Assembly: GCF_000411115.1 (NCBI RefSeq)
Contig: NZ_KE150253.1
Coordinates: forward strand, 248,001-312,000
Origin: Capnocytophaga granulosa ATCC 51502
GTDB lineage: Bacteria; Bacteroidota; Bacteroidia; Flavobacteriales; Flavobacteriaceae
Direction of reading: 5' to 3'
Length of the DNA stretch: 64,000 nucleotides
The translations under genes and the position numbers were made by a program. The notes under the pieces are model-generated. The model was given only the letters and a program-made list of their open reading frames with translations. It made no database searches and was not told the DNA's origin. Shown here piece by piece: positions 16,201 through 24,773 of the stretch. The number at the start of each line of letters is the position of its first letter. Positions within the stretch are counted from its first letter, which is position 1.

Positions 16201-17643
16201 CTGTCCAAAGCAGGTGTGGGTGTACCTTACCTAAATATAGATCTGGAAGCCGACGATGTGTTGCATATAGGATTGAAGGATAACCGATTTACCATCAAGG
16301 AAACTCCTCTTACCGATACGGCCTATAAGACAAAGGTCTATCTCAGTGGAGGAGCGGGTTATCGTAGTCTGTCGGACTGGTACATAGATCTTCATTTTGA
16401 CACCAAAGGCAAGCGCTTCTTAGCACTCAATACAGGGCCTAAGGACAATGATCTCTTCTATGGTACGGGATTTATTATAGGAAAGGCTAGTATCAAGGGA
16501 TCATTAGATGACCTTACCATAGGGGTCAAAGCTGTAACAGGAGAGGGAACGAAGTTTAAAATCCCGCTGAGTGATACCCAGACCGTGGGCGATGATTCCT
16601 TTATCACCTTTATTTCTAAGGAAAAACAACGCAAAAAACAGTTGATAACCAAGACTTATCAGGGGCTTGAAATGAACTTTGAGGTGGATGTGCTTCCTTC
16701 GGCCGAGGTGGAGATCATTGTGGATCCTAAGAACAACTCTAGCCTTATAGGACGTGGGGCAGGTACCTTATTGTTGGAGATTAACACTACAGGAAAATTC
16801 AATATGTGGGGGGACTTTATCACTACCTCTGGCGAATACAACTTTAAGTATGAAGGACTGATAGATAAGAGATTCAAGGTGTTGCCTAACGGCTCTATCT
16901 CTTGGAATGGTGATCCTATGGGGGCTACCTTGCAGAACCTTAGGGCAGCTTATAATCTCTATGTGAATCCCTCTACGCTCTTGGAGACCAACCTTAACCG
17001 AAAGATACAGACCCAAGTGCTTATCAACCTACAGGGAGACTTGGCGCACCCTCAGACGGTCTTTGATATCAAGTTCCCCGATAGTAGTCCGAGCTTGGTT
17101 TCCGAATTGAACTACCACTTGGAGGATAATGATAAGAAACAGCTCCAGGCCTTCTCCCTACTGGCACAGGGTAGCTTTTTGAGCGACGCTACTGCAGGGG
17201 AAAAGATGCTTTCTTATAACGTACTGGAGACAGCCGCAGGAATCTTTAACCAATTGCTCTCCAGTGATGATGACAAACTGAACTTAGGGGTAAGCTATGA
17301 GAGTGGTACAGCTACCCCCAATAGGGCATACAATAGCTCCGACCGCCTGGGAATTACCGTATCCACTCAAGTAACCGATAGGATCTTCTTCAATGGTAAA
17401 TTGGGGATTCCCGTCGGTGGGGTTACCCAAACGGCTGTGGCAGGAGACTTCGAACTCCAGTTCCTCTTGACCAAGGACGGCCGATTGAGTGCTAAGATCT
17501 TTAACCGCGAGAACGAACTCCAGCAGTACCTTATGGACAAAATAGACTATTCCCAAGGGGTTGGACTGACCTATAAGGTGGATTTTGATACCTTCAGAGA
17601 GCTTATCCGTGATATTTTCGCTAAAGCAAAAAACAAGAAATGA
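13261..17643 (+). CDS. tamB: TamB-family translocation and assembly module protein (DUF490)
   Basis: A very large inner-membrane-anchored, periplasm-spanning beta-taco protein implicated in lipid transport and outer-membrane protein assembly. One N-terminal helix (FIYILIFTLLLLMLP) is followed by about 1,300 residues of strand-rich repeats. The conserved DUF490 domain occupies the last 350 residues (GTLLLEINTTGKFNMWGDF, QTQVLINLQGDLAHP). The start is uncertain. The frame opens at ATG 13177, but a -7 box lies at 13195-13202, so GTG at 13261 (MAYKIFRIV) is preferred, giving 1,460 residues. It overlaps prmC by 4 bp. Confidence 0.9.
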   Translation: MAYKIFRIVKIVLKTFIYILIFTLLLLMLPAVQTKLATWVMQRINEDYKVDIQVERVSISLTGMVGLDGVLIRDHHQDTLIAAHEIRTPLLDLKAVMNGNLIFSNIEADGLMMDMKTYKGDTLSNLDVFVSRFDSGEPPSKEPFIMRANTIRLKNGYFRVCDFNTIAGESPILVEVEGIAGQISDFEIVDSDVKLQMKHGSLLYGKHLKVDDFSTNFHYADTLISIDKTLLKTPFSTIDADLSFAPYEGSYADFLNKVTLKATLRNSLISTNDLNGFYNGFAMEKTLEAEGELSGTLNNLSIKDIHLYHESTAIEGEGILLKNAFSPEKDFVFWGNFPHFSSSYGDIAALMPKVLGESLPEDLRYFGLFEGQAELTYTTRDLLIDADVFTQRGDFILSGSFYNLKDLAEATYKGKLDTYQLKVGELFKITDLGDISASLQFVGKGLDFNKLDKLSLHGQVHSALYNNYLYKDIKLDAEYFQKKIRATASIGDDNLQMDFKGMADITSSQRSNYTLSGEMKYIDLKALGFIQKDSIAKVKGNIDLDITGNSLDNMVGRVLLKNASYQKNDQTYNFADFAINIQKDTTSLRTITLESTDIISGKIQGEFKFAQIGQVLVNTLAYGFENYKPFKVMQGQYLTFDFKIYNKIIELFLPELSFAPNTFIRGKLVGDEHDFKLNFRSPYINISDYSLRGVNLEYDKKNPTYRSLVQISSLQNPYYKIEEFNMVNTSVNDTLFFQTEFKGGRNSEDDYNLRFYHTINPKRESEVGIKPSSYILFKGNEWKIDKDRENKVVINRKMDSLQIRPISLRHGEESISVNGRIAKENNYKDLHLVFDKVDIDKIIPTMDNLSVGGQLNGHLSLVQQKEKYYPTADLSLKQLVLNKYDLGDLQASIVGDESLSSFKASLEFFNLLGEGLQLYGKIFLKDNKTYLDLQSYITELNLAPFAPFTQDILSNLHGALTGQAKVTGLLTKPQIEGDFVLSKAGVGVPYLNIDLEADDVLHIGLKDNRFTIKETPLTDTAYKTKVYLSGGAGYRSLSDWYIDLHFDTKGKRFLALNTGPKDNDLFYGTGFIIGKASIKGSLDDLTIGVKAVTGEGTKFKIPLSDTQTVGDDSFITFISKEKQRKKQLITKTYQGLEMNFEVDVLPSAEVEIIVDPKNNSSLIGRGAGTLLLEINTTGKFNMWGDFITTSGEYNFKYEGLIDKRFKVLPNGSISWNGDPMGATLQNLRAAYNLYVNPSTLLETNLNRKIQTQVLINLQGDLAHPQTVFDIKFPDSSPSLVSELNYHLEDNDKKQLQAFSLLAQGSFLSDATAGEKMLSYNVLETAAGIFNQLLSSDDDKLNLGVSYESGTATPNRAYNSSDRLGITVSTQVTDRIFFNGKLGIPVGGVTQTAVAGDFELQFLLTKDGRLSAKIFNRENELQQYLMDKIDYSQGVGLTYKVDFDTFRELIRDIFAKAKNKK

Positions 17644-18488
17644 CTATAGGCAACTTTAGGGCGTCCTTCATCAGGGAGATTTCCAACTATGATTTGCCCG
17701 AGCGGGAAGGGTTATTACGTATCATACTAGAAGAGACCTTAGGGGTGAGTGCCATCACGGCCATGATGCACAATGATCAAGAGATTCCTCATGAGAAAAC
17801 CCTTGAACTCAAGGCCGTATGTGAGCAGCTTGCGTGTAATATTCCTATACAATATATCTATCAGAAAGCCTCTTTCTTCGGTTTAGATCTCTATGTAGAT
17901 GAGCGCGTGTTGATTCCTCGCCAAGAGACCGAGGAGCTGGTGGATTGGATTCTTACCACTTATGCCAGACAAGAAAATCTGCGTATCTTGGATATAGGTA
18001 CAGGTAGTGGGGCTATCGCTATTGCGCTGAAGAAGCATCTGCCCCGTGCCAAGGTAACAGCTATGGACATAAGCGGGGAAGCCCTACAGGTAGCCCGTAC
18101 CAATGCCAAGCGTAACAAAGCCGTCATAGAGCTTATACAGCAGGACATACTACAGGTGGGGGACTTAGCAGCTTACTTTGATATCATCGTCTCCAACCCT
18201 CCTTATGTGCGAGAGCAAGAGAAGCGAGAGATACACCCCAATGTGCTGGAACATGAACCCGCTTTAGCGCTTTTTGTACCCGATGATAATCCCTTGTTAT
18301 TCTATGACAAAATAGCAACTATAGCTACCCACAACCTTGCTCCACAAGGGAGGTTGTTCTTTGAAATCAACCAATATTTAGGTGATCCGATGTGCCAAAT
18401 GCTCCAGCAGAAAGGATTTTACACAGAACTAAGAAAGGATCTTAACGGAAATGACAGAATGATAATGAGTCAACTGGCAGACAGATGA
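17640..18488 (+). CDS. prmC: Release factor glutamine methyltransferase PrmC (HemK)
   Basis: Methylates the GGQ glutamine of release factors RF1/RF2 using SAM. It has an N-terminal helical domain (residues about 1-80) and a Rossmann methyltransferase domain with motif I LDIGTGSGAIAI near residue 118. The catalytic NPPY motif is in IVSNPPYVREQEK. Length is 282 residues. Its ATG overlaps the tamB stop codon (ATGA), so the two are translationally coupled, a pairing of convenience with no functional link that I know of. Confidence 0.96.
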   Translation: MTIGNFRASFIREISNYDLPEREGLLRIILEETLGVSAITAMMHNDQEIPHEKTLELKAVCEQLACNIPIQYIYQKASFFGLDLYVDERVLIPRQETEELVDWILTTYARQENLRILDIGTGSGAIAIALKKHLPRAKVTAMDISGEALQVARTNAKRNKAVIELIQQDILQVGDLAAYFDIIVSNPPYVREQEKREIHPNVLEHEPALALFVPDDNPLLFYDKIATIATHNLAPQGRLFFEINQYLGDPMCQMLQQKGFYTELRKDLNGNDRMIMSQLADR

Positions 18489-18528
18489 ACCTATTGGTCA
18501 TTACTTTTTACTTTTTATTTTTTAAAAA

Positions 18529-19605
18529 ATGAATTCAAACACTATTGCACAAGGAATCCTCAAGGCAGTGGGGATTATAGTAGGTATTGTCCTACTGGTT
18601 TTAGGCCTATATAAGCTACAGAACATTATCATATATATTGTTTTAGCTGCCATATTAGCCCTTATAGGTAGGCCTATGATAAAATTTCTAAAGAAACGCC
18701 TTAAGTTCAGGAATACTTGGGCGACTATTACGGTTATCGTGGTTATCTTGGGGGCATTTGCAGGCCTTATCAGCCTTTTTGTACCTATGCTCATCTCTCA
18801 AGGAAAGAACTTGGCGTCTATTGATTTTCAGGCACTGAACGACAACATTCATCGTTTCTTGGACGACCTACTCCATTCCTTGGGTATGGGTAGGATGGAG
18901 TCTCAAGTGGGCAATATCCCTGAACTGCTCAATATGCAGGATGTCTCGACGATGCTCAATGGTTTTATAGACGTTATTAGCAATATAGGGGTGGGGCTTT
19001 TCTCAGTGCTCTTTATTACCTTTTTCTTTATGAAAGATGGTACAGCTATCATTAATAGCTTTCTGAGTTTGGTAAAGCGTGAGCGCTTGCCACAAGTGAG
19101 AAAGACCATAGAGGATATCAAGCGCCTGCTTTCTCGTTATTTCTTAGGGTTGTTCCTACAACTGAGTGTTGTCTTTATCCTGCTCACTATTGTATTGCTT
19201 ATTTTTGGAGTGAAGGATGCCTTGATCATAGCCTTTCTCTGTGCCTTGCTCAATGTAATTCCCTATGTAGGGCCTATGATAGGGGCGGTAGTAATTTCAG
19301 TGTTGACCATATCCAATTTTATGGATGCCGATCTGCAAAGTGTGATCCTGCCTAAGACTATTTATGTATTATTGGGCTTTTTCATTACTCAATTCATAGA
19401 TAATGTCTTTAGTCAGCCTATTATATTTTCTAACTCTATGAAGTCCAGTCCGTTGGAGATATTTATTGTTACTCTTATTAGCGGAACCCTCTTCGGGATA
19501 GTAGGTATGGTCATAGCCATTCCTGCCTATACGGTGCTTAAGGTAATCCTCAAGGCTGTTTTCCCTAAGAACAAACTCATTCAGTTACTCACCGCCAAGA
19601 TATAA
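18529..19605 (+). CDS. AI-2E family (PerM-like) transporter
   Basis: Polytopic inner-membrane protein of the UPF0118/AI-2 exporter family. About eight helices are visible in the 358 residues: two near 9-45, one near 65-87, a periplasmic stretch to 150, then five from about 155 to 345. Family landmarks are FFMKDG near residue 166 and LLNVIPYVGPMIGAV near 240. The substrate is unknown; homologues have been tied to autoinducer or Na+/H+ transport. It lies 40 bp after prmC. A MITE-like repeat follows immediately. Confidence 0.88.
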   Translation: MNSNTIAQGILKAVGIIVGIVLLVLGLYKLQNIIIYIVLAAILALIGRPMIKFLKKRLKFRNTWATITVIVVILGAFAGLISLFVPMLISQGKNLASIDFQALNDNIHRFLDDLLHSLGMGRMESQVGNIPELLNMQDVSTMLNGFIDVISNIGVGLFSVLFITFFFMKDGTAIINSFLSLVKRERLPQVRKTIEDIKRLLSRYFLGLFLQLSVVFILLTIVLLIFGVKDALIIAFLCALLNVIPYVGPMIGAVVISVLTISNFMDADLQSVILPKTIYVLLGFFITQFIDNVFSQPIIFSNSMKSSPLEIFIVTLISGTLFGIVGMVIAIPAYTVLKVILKAVFPKNKLIQLLTAKI

Positions 19606-19612
19606 GAAATTC

Positions 19613-19800
19613 TATTAGCTCCCACGGATTTTCACGGATTTTCACGGAAAGAATGATACAAGAACTAAGCGTAACTCTGTAATTTTCACGGATTATTATA
19701 AGGCCGAAGGCCTTATAATAATCCGTGAAAATCGCAGCAATACAATTACACAAACATAGAAAATCTGTGAAATCCGTGAAATCCGAGGGAGAAATTTTAG
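19613..19800 (+). repeat. MITE-like palindromic repeat, copy 1 (degenerate ends)
   Basis: Built of CACGGATTTTC/GAAATCCGTG words with GCTCCCAC at the left and GGGAGAAA at the right, matching the ends of copies 2 and 3. The centre is a perfect 23-bp inverted repeat (19683-19705 and 19709-19731) around a 3-base GAA loop, containing AAGGCC/GGCCTT. The outermost TGAGTTCGA ends found in copy 2 are missing here. It lies between the AI-2E gene and the next start codon and could form a strong RNA hairpin. Confidence 0.85.
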
Positions 19801-19812
19801 AAAAGAAATAAC

Positions 19813-21009
19813 ATGCTAAATCACCGATTGTTAGACCCTGAAATACAGGCTTATTTGCACGCACATAAGCAAGATGACCCCGCTCAATTTGCCCTGAAGA
19901 AATCACCCTTTGAGGGAGTAACCTCCAGCGAACTCGCCCAACAGCTATTGGGTAGGCAGAAGGCCAAGGACAAATTGCCTTTATGGCAAGCGACTGAGGG
20001 GATTTATTTTCCTGAAAAGCTTTCTTTGGAGCAAGCCTCTTCCGAGGCTACCGCGCATTATAAGGCGTCACTAGTAGGGGAGGGTACCCTATTGGATGCT
20101 ACTGGTGGTTTTGGGGTTGATGATTATTTTTTTGCCCAGCGTTGCCAAGAGGTAACTCACTGTGAATTACAGGAATCACTCTCGGAGATAGTAGCACATA
20201 ACTTTGCTGTATTAGGAGCTGATATACATTGTGTGGCAGAGGACTCCTATGCCTACTTAGCTCGCGAGGGAAAGCACTATGATACGATTTACCTAGACCC
20301 TGCCCGCCGCGACAGCCACAAGCAAAAGGTCTATTTCTTGGAGGACTGCACCCCCGATGTGCCCCATAGTCTTGACTTTCTTTGGCAATATACGGATACG
20401 ATTTTGCTCAAGGCATCTCCTATGTTGGATATTAGCCGTGCGCTCACCCAGCTACCCCAAACGCATGAGGTACATATCGTAGCGATGGAGGGAGAGGTCA
20501 AGGAACTGCTTTTCCTGCTAAAGAAAACACCACTTATAGGTCAGGTGCCGATCAAGACGATTAATATGTTGCTTACCCGTACTGATATTTTCAGTTTCTT
20601 TCCCTCTGAAATAGGTAGTGAGGGTGTCCCTATGACTCGCGGCCATCTCTGTCGCTACCTTTACGAACCCAATGCTGCTTTGCTCAAGGGGAAGGGACTT
20701 TTTCCTATAGCACGCGCTTATGGGCTGGCTTATCTGAATAAGGACTCCCAATTGCTTTTGGGAGAGGACTATATTCCAGACTTTCCAGGAAGGGTCTTTC
20801 TCATTGACGAAATTCTCCCCTATGACCGAAAACTCCTCAAGAGCGGCAAGATAGATCAGGCCAATATCACTGTGCGCAATTTCCCTATGAAAGTAGCCGA
20901 GATACGCGAGCACTTTTCCATAGCTGAAGGGGGAAATCGTTATTTGTTCTTCACCCTCGGAGGGATAGGAAATAAACTCATGATTATTTGTCGCAAACCG
21001 TTTGTATAA
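19813..21009 (+). CDS. Class I SAM-dependent methyltransferase with THUMP-like domain (PG1098 type)
   Basis: A 398-residue cytosolic protein. The N-terminal region to about residue 90 is helical. A Rossmann methyltransferase domain follows with motif I LLDATGGFGVDDYFFA near residue 95 and YLDPARRDSHKQKVY near residue 156. The C-terminal third matches the THUMP-like/ferredoxin-like region typical of this Bacteroidota family. RNA is the probable substrate because THUMP-type domains bind RNA; this is inference. The start codon lies 13 bases after the repeat element. Confidence 0.8.
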   Translation: MLNHRLLDPEIQAYLHAHKQDDPAQFALKKSPFEGVTSSELAQQLLGRQKAKDKLPLWQATEGIYFPEKLSLEQASSEATAHYKASLVGEGTLLDATGGFGVDDYFFAQRCQEVTHCELQESLSEIVAHNFAVLGADIHCVAEDSYAYLAREGKHYDTIYLDPARRDSHKQKVYFLEDCTPDVPHSLDFLWQYTDTILLKASPMLDISRALTQLPQTHEVHIVAMEGEVKELLFLLKKTPLIGQVPIKTINMLLTRTDIFSFFPSEIGSEGVPMTRGHLCRYLYEPNAALLKGKGLFPIARAYGLAYLNKDSQLLLGEDYIPDFPGRVFLIDEILPYDRKLLKSGKIDQANITVRNFPMKVAEIREHFSIAEGGNRYLFFTLGGIGNKLMIICRKPFV

Positions 21010-21024
21010 TTGCCGATAAAGTTG

Positions 21025-21032
21025 TAACTTTG
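21025..21032 (+). promoter_or_regulatory. -7 box TAACTTTG very close to the permease start
   Basis: Exact TAnnTTTG match ending only 8 bases before the ATG at 21041. A transcript starting the usual 5-7 bases downstream would be almost leaderless. Confidence 0.55.
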
Positions 21033-21040
21033 CACGAGTT

Positions 21041-22297
21041 ATGAAACAATTACGCCTGATCATCATTCGCGAATACCTCACAAGGATACGCAATAAGTCT
21101 TTTCTGCTAATGACCTTCCTCAGTCCATTGGCAGTGGTAGCCTTGTCCCTACTGATAGGCTACCTTACCCAGTTGAACAATAGCACTCAGCGACATATAG
21201 AGGTCTTAGACGAAAGTGGGTATTTCCAAGAGATTTTCCAAAAGAGTCCCAACCTCTCGGTAAGCTATCACAAGCAGGGCGATTTGGAGCAGCTCAAGCA
21301 GACCGCGCGCGCTGAAAATTCCTATGGACTGCTCTATATAGATAAGCAGGCCGCTCAGTTCCAGTTTTTTAGTGAAGAAACCCCCAGTGTTACCTTTGTA
21401 GAGAGCCTACAAGGAAAGCTCGAAAAAGGGCTCTTCCGTCATAACCTAGAGGCAGCCTCTATCACCCCTTCTCAGATCGATGAGGCACAGCAGCGGGTCT
21501 CTATCGCGTTGGCTAACTTCTCTGGAGATGAAAGTTCCCAGACCATGGGTTGGCTCAAGCTCGCCTTTGGAGGTACTGCGGGTTATCTGCTGATGATGTT
21601 TATTGTAGTCTATGGCAATATGGTCATGCGTAGTGTCATAGAAGAAAAAGTCAATCGTATTGTAGAGGTGATTGTCTCCTCGGTAAGGCCAAGTATCCTA
21701 CTCTTGGGTAAGATCATAGGCACCTCACTGGTGGGACTAACCCAGTTTGTTATCTGGGTGGTGATTGCAGGCTTTCTCCTTTCCTTTCTCTCTTCGCCTA
21801 CGGCCACTCAGGTTGCTCCTACAGCCGATCCTCATCTTTTGACTCATATCATAAGCGAAATTAACAGCCTGCCTTTGGCTAAACTATTGATATCCTTTTT
21901 CCTATTTTTCATAGGTGGATATCTCTCCTATAGTGCTTTCTATGCAACCATAGGAGCAGCTGTGGATAGTGAAACCGATACCCAACAGTTTCTCTTTCCT
22001 GTACTGCTTCCGCTGATCTTGGCCATTTACATAGGGTTTTTTACTGTAATTGAAGATCCTCACGGTGTTGTATCTGTGATTTTCTCTTATATTCCACTAA
22101 CCTCTTCAGTGGTGATGCTCATGCGCATTCCTTTCGGGGTGTCATGGGGAGAGATTATCCTTTCTTTGGCGCTACTCTATGGCTTTTTCTTCTTAGCTAT
22201 ATGGGTCTCTGCTCGTATCTATCGCATAGGAATCCTCTCCTATGGGAAGAAACCTTCGTACAAGGAACTAATCAAATGGCTGAGAATGCCTAACTAA
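21041..22297 (+). CDS. ABC-2 type transporter permease (NatB-like)
   Basis: Membrane permease of 418 residues. The N-terminal helix (residues 22-40) is preceded by REYLTRIRNKSFLLMTF, a typical opening of NatB-like permeases. An extracytoplasmic domain spans residues 45-165, followed by five to six helices. The segment EEKVNRIVEVIVSSVRP is strongly conserved in the family. No ATPase gene is adjacent, which is unusual because natA and natB are normally paired; the partner must be elsewhere. It is followed 2 bp later by the dipeptidase gene, probably one operon. Confidence 0.88.
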   Translation: MKQLRLIIIREYLTRIRNKSFLLMTFLSPLAVVALSLLIGYLTQLNNSTQRHIEVLDESGYFQEIFQKSPNLSVSYHKQGDLEQLKQTARAENSYGLLYIDKQAAQFQFFSEETPSVTFVESLQGKLEKGLFRHNLEAASITPSQIDEAQQRVSIALANFSGDESSQTMGWLKLAFGGTAGYLLMMFIVVYGNMVMRSVIEEKVNRIVEVIVSSVRPSILLLGKIIGTSLVGLTQFVIWVVIAGFLLSFLSSPTATQVAPTADPHLLTHIISEINSLPLAKLLISFFLFFIGGYLSYSAFYATIGAAVDSETDTQQFLFPVLLPLILAIYIGFFTVIEDPHGVVSVIFSYIPLTSSVVMLMRIPFGVSWGEIILSLALLYGFFFLAIWVSARIYRIGILSYGKKPSYKELIKWLRMPN

Positions 22298-22299
22298 TT

Positions 22300-23001
22300 A
22301 TGGGAAAAGTAAGAAAAAGAATGTTTCGGATATATTATGGGCTTATATTTCTCTGGGGAAGCTTAGCTGTAAATGCACAGATGACCGAGGGAGAACCTCC
22401 CGCTCACATGACCCAAAAGGAACTACATACATGGAACCAGCGCCGTGCCTTTAGGAAAGAATTTGTCAATATACAAACCCTCTCAAGCGATATTATCTTG
22501 GATATAAAATATGCCACGGCTGACAATTTCTTAAAACAAGTCGTATATGATTGTCCACAGTGTTACCTAAGAAAGGCGACCGCCGAGGCCTTGGTAGCCG
22601 CCCAAAAAGAGTTTGTAAAGCGCGGTTACTCCCTTAAGCTATTTGACTGCTATCGTCCGCTTTCGGTACAGAAAAAGATGTGGAAGATCCTCCCAGGTAC
22701 CCACTATGTGGCCAACCCTGCCAAAGGCTCCAAACACAATAGGGGAGCAGCAGTGGATCTGACATTGGTAGATCTGGCCACTGGCAAGGAACTGGATATG
22801 GGTACTCCTTTTGATACTTTTTCACCCCGCGCGCACCATACCTATACCCAGCTACCTAAAGAAGTATTGGACAATCGTAAGTTACTGAAGGAGGTGATGG
22901 ACAAATACAATTTCAAATCCATTTATTCCGAGTGGTGGCACTACGAATACCGACCTGAGATGGCCTCTTCTGTGGAGGATCTCCCTTGGGAATGTCCTTA
23001 A
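22300..23001 (+). CDS. D-alanyl-D-alanine dipeptidase (VanX/DdpX family M15)
   Basis: Zinc dipeptidase hydrolysing D-Ala-D-Ala, here secreted. The signal peptide is MFRIYYGLIFLWGSLAVNAQ, preceded by seven residues if the ATG at 22300 is used; the ATG at 22321 is an alternative. Zinc and catalytic motifs are complete: DCYRPLSVQ, SKHNRGAAVDLTL and EWWHYEY. Length is 233 residues. A periplasmic location suggests peptidoglycan-derived peptide recycling and not vancomycin resistance, since no vanHA genes are near. Confidence 0.93.
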   Translation: MGKVRKRMFRIYYGLIFLWGSLAVNAQMTEGEPPAHMTQKELHTWNQRRAFRKEFVNIQTLSSDIILDIKYATADNFLKQVVYDCPQCYLRKATAEALVAAQKEFVKRGYSLKLFDCYRPLSVQKKMWKILPGTHYVANPAKGSKHNRGAAVDLTLVDLATGKELDMGTPFDTFSPRAHHTYTQLPKEVLDNRKLLKEVMDKYNFKSIYSEWWHYEYRPEMASSVEDLPWECP

Positions 23002-23081
23002 TAATGAGTAGTGAAAAGATTTAAAAACATCACAAAAAGCATAAATAATACTTAAATCGTCTTTATTCGGGAAAAAATTCC

Positions 23082-23089
23082 TAATTTTG
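23082..23089 (+). promoter_or_regulatory. -7 box TAATTTTG for the first Skp/OmpH gene
   Basis: Exact TAnnTTTG match 25 bases upstream of the start codon at 23115, in an AT-rich gap. Confidence 0.6.
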
Positions 23090-23114
23090 GCACGATATTT
23101 TATATATCCAAATC

Positions 23115-23804
23115 ATGAATATAAAAGTTTTCTCTATCTCTCTGTTCTTCCTCTCTTTCTTGCAGCCACTCTTGGCACAGAAAGCGACCCGAATTGCCTA
23201 TGTGGATATGAATTATATCTTGGCGAATATGGACGAATACAAGGTGGCCAGTGAGCAATTGGCACAGAAAGTAGCCCAATGGGAACAAGAGATCGCACAG
23301 AAGCAAGCTGAAATCAATACCCGTCGGGAGAAACTCGAAGCAGAAAAACCGCTGCTCACTCCTGAAACAATCAAGGATAAGGAAGAGGAAATACAGGTAC
23401 TCACCCAAAACCTTGAAGACTATAAGCAAAAACGTTTCGGTGCCGAAACGGGCGACTATATCACCCAGCGTTGGCGCTTGGTGCAGCCTATACAGGATCA
23501 GGTCTTCAATATCACTCAGGAGATTGCCAAGACTCGTAAGTTCGACTATATACTCACTTCCGAAGATGCTGCTGCTATCTATGCCGATGAGAAAAATGAT
23601 ATTACTAAGGTAGTTCTCCGACTACTTAAGCGTAAGGATAATGCCGAAGACCGAAATAAGGAGATCAGCACCCTACTGAAGGAAAATCTTGGTGTAGACT
23701 ACAAAACCGAAAAACAACGAAAACAGGAAAAAATAAAGGAAGAAAAAGCAAAGACGGAGAAAAAGACTGAAGCACGAAAAGTAAGAAATGAAAGAACAAG
23801 ATAA
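23115..23804 (+). CDS. OmpH/Skp family periplasmic chaperone, long paralogue
   Basis: Holds unfolded outer-membrane proteins in the periplasm. It has a signal peptide (MNIKVFSISLFFLSFLQPLLAQ), then the family opening RIAYVDMNYILANMDEYK, and a long coiled coil (about residues 45-120). A second family core follows (KFDYILTSEDAAAIYADEKNDIT). An extra C-terminal tail of about 45 Lys/Glu-rich residues (EKIKEEKAKTEKKTEARK) makes it longer, at 229 residues, than its neighbour. It is the first of two tandem paralogues. Confidence 0.92.
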   Translation: MNIKVFSISLFFLSFLQPLLAQKATRIAYVDMNYILANMDEYKVASEQLAQKVAQWEQEIAQKQAEINTRREKLEAEKPLLTPETIKDKEEEIQVLTQNLEDYKQKRFGAETGDYITQRWRLVQPIQDQVFNITQEIAKTRKFDYILTSEDAAAIYADEKNDITKVVLRLLKRKDNAEDRNKEISTLLKENLGVDYKTEKQRKQEKIKEEKAKTEKKTEARKVRNERTR

Positions 23805-23814
23805 TTAATTAAGT

Positions 23815-23945
23815 GAAAAGTGAAGAGTGAAAAATGAAAAGAGAATAGTGAAAAATCAAAAGTACTACTTATATGTTTACTAACCACTAACCACTGACAA
23901 CTAATCACTAATCACTGACCACTGACAACTAAGAACTAAGAACTA
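23815..23945. repeat. Intergenic word repeat between the two Skp genes
   Basis: Two word classes sit side by side. GTGAAAA/GTGAAGA/GAATAGT words cover about 23815-23862. ACTAACCACTGACAACTAATCACT words cover about 23879-23945. They fill almost the whole gap. Confidence 0.75.
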
Positions 23946-23961
23946 TTTTAAATATATAAAA

Positions 23962-24495
23962 ATGATAAGAAAAATTAGAAATTGGGTAATTACAGCAGCC
24001 TTTATCTTGGGTGGTACTACTGTAGCTATGGCGCAAGCAAAGATAGCGCATATTGATTCTCAAAAGCTCCTCAAAGAAATGCCTGAGATGAAAAAGGCAC
24101 AAGCAGAGTTGCAAAAAGTAGAACAATCCTACACCAATGACATTCAGGCCTCTATTAAGGAATACCAGAAGAAATTGGAGGTTTTCCAGCAAAAGGTAAA
24201 TGCCCTTACCGAAGCACAACTTAAAGAAAAACAAGCAGAACTTGAAAAAGAGCAACGTGCTTTGGAAACCATGCAAAATAACATCCGCCAAGCACAACAG
24301 ACAGCTGCTGAGGAGTACCAAAAGAAAAGCCAAGCCCTCATAGAGCCTATTATGGAGAAAGCTAAAAAGGCTGTAGAAAAAGTAGCCAAAGCACAAGGTT
24401 TCCAATATGTATTGGATTCAGCCACTGGTGCAGGTGTTATCGTAGCCGATGGTAAGGACCTTTTCAATGATGTAAAGAAAGAATTAGGATTCTAA
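23962..24495 (+). CDS. OmpH/Skp family periplasmic chaperone, short paralogue
   Basis: A 177-residue secreted chaperone with a signal peptide ending VAMAQA, then KIAHIDSQKLLKEMPEMKKA. A coiled coil spans residues 45-120 and the C-terminal strand contains FQYVLDSATGAGVIVADG. It has the standard Skp length, unlike the longer paralogue just upstream. Tandem skp-like genes are common in flavobacteria. A strong terminator follows at 24537-24579. Confidence 0.93.
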   Translation: MIRKIRNWVITAAFILGGTTVAMAQAKIAHIDSQKLLKEMPEMKKAQAELQKVEQSYTNDIQASIKEYQKKLEVFQQKVNALTEAQLKEKQAELEKEQRALETMQNNIRQAQQTAAEEYQKKSQALIEPIMEKAKKAVEKVAKAQGFQYVLDSATGAGVIVADGKDLFNDVKKELGF

Positions 24496-24536
24496 TAATT
24501 GTCAATGGTTAATTGGTAACGTTGATAATAATTAGG

Positions 24537-24579
24537 AAAAGAAAGACTCATAGCATCTAGCCTGTGAGTCTTTCTTTTT
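24537..24579 (+). terminator. Intrinsic terminator after the Skp genes
   Basis: AAAAGAAAGACTCA (24537-24550) pairs with TGAGTCTTTCTTTT (24565-24578), a perfect 14-bp stem with a T-rich 3' side. Confidence 0.93.
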
Positions 24580-24693
24580 ATAAAGAGAGTGTTCTATTCT
24601 CCAGAAGCTATAGAGCATTGTACCCTTGAAATACTATCTGCAAACGTTCTAAGAGATGATAAATTATGCCTTAACAATTAGACTATATTTTTT

Positions 24694-24772
24694 AATCATT
24701 AATCATTAGTCATTAATCACTAGTCACTTGTCATTAGTCACTTGTCATTAGTCACTTGTCACTAGTCATTAT
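24694..24772. repeat. Intergenic word repeat (GTCATTA/GTCACTT) before the PiT stop codon
   Basis: About ten imperfect tandem words, AATCATT then GTCATTA, GTCACTT and GTCACTA, run up to one base before the stop codon of the minus-strand phosphate transporter. Confidence 0.8.
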
Positions 24773-24773
24773 C

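Noticed and set aside
22300..23001. VanX-type gene as a vancomycin resistance determinant
   Set aside because: It has a signal peptide and no vanH/vanA ligase neighbours; peptidoglycan turnover is the simpler reading.
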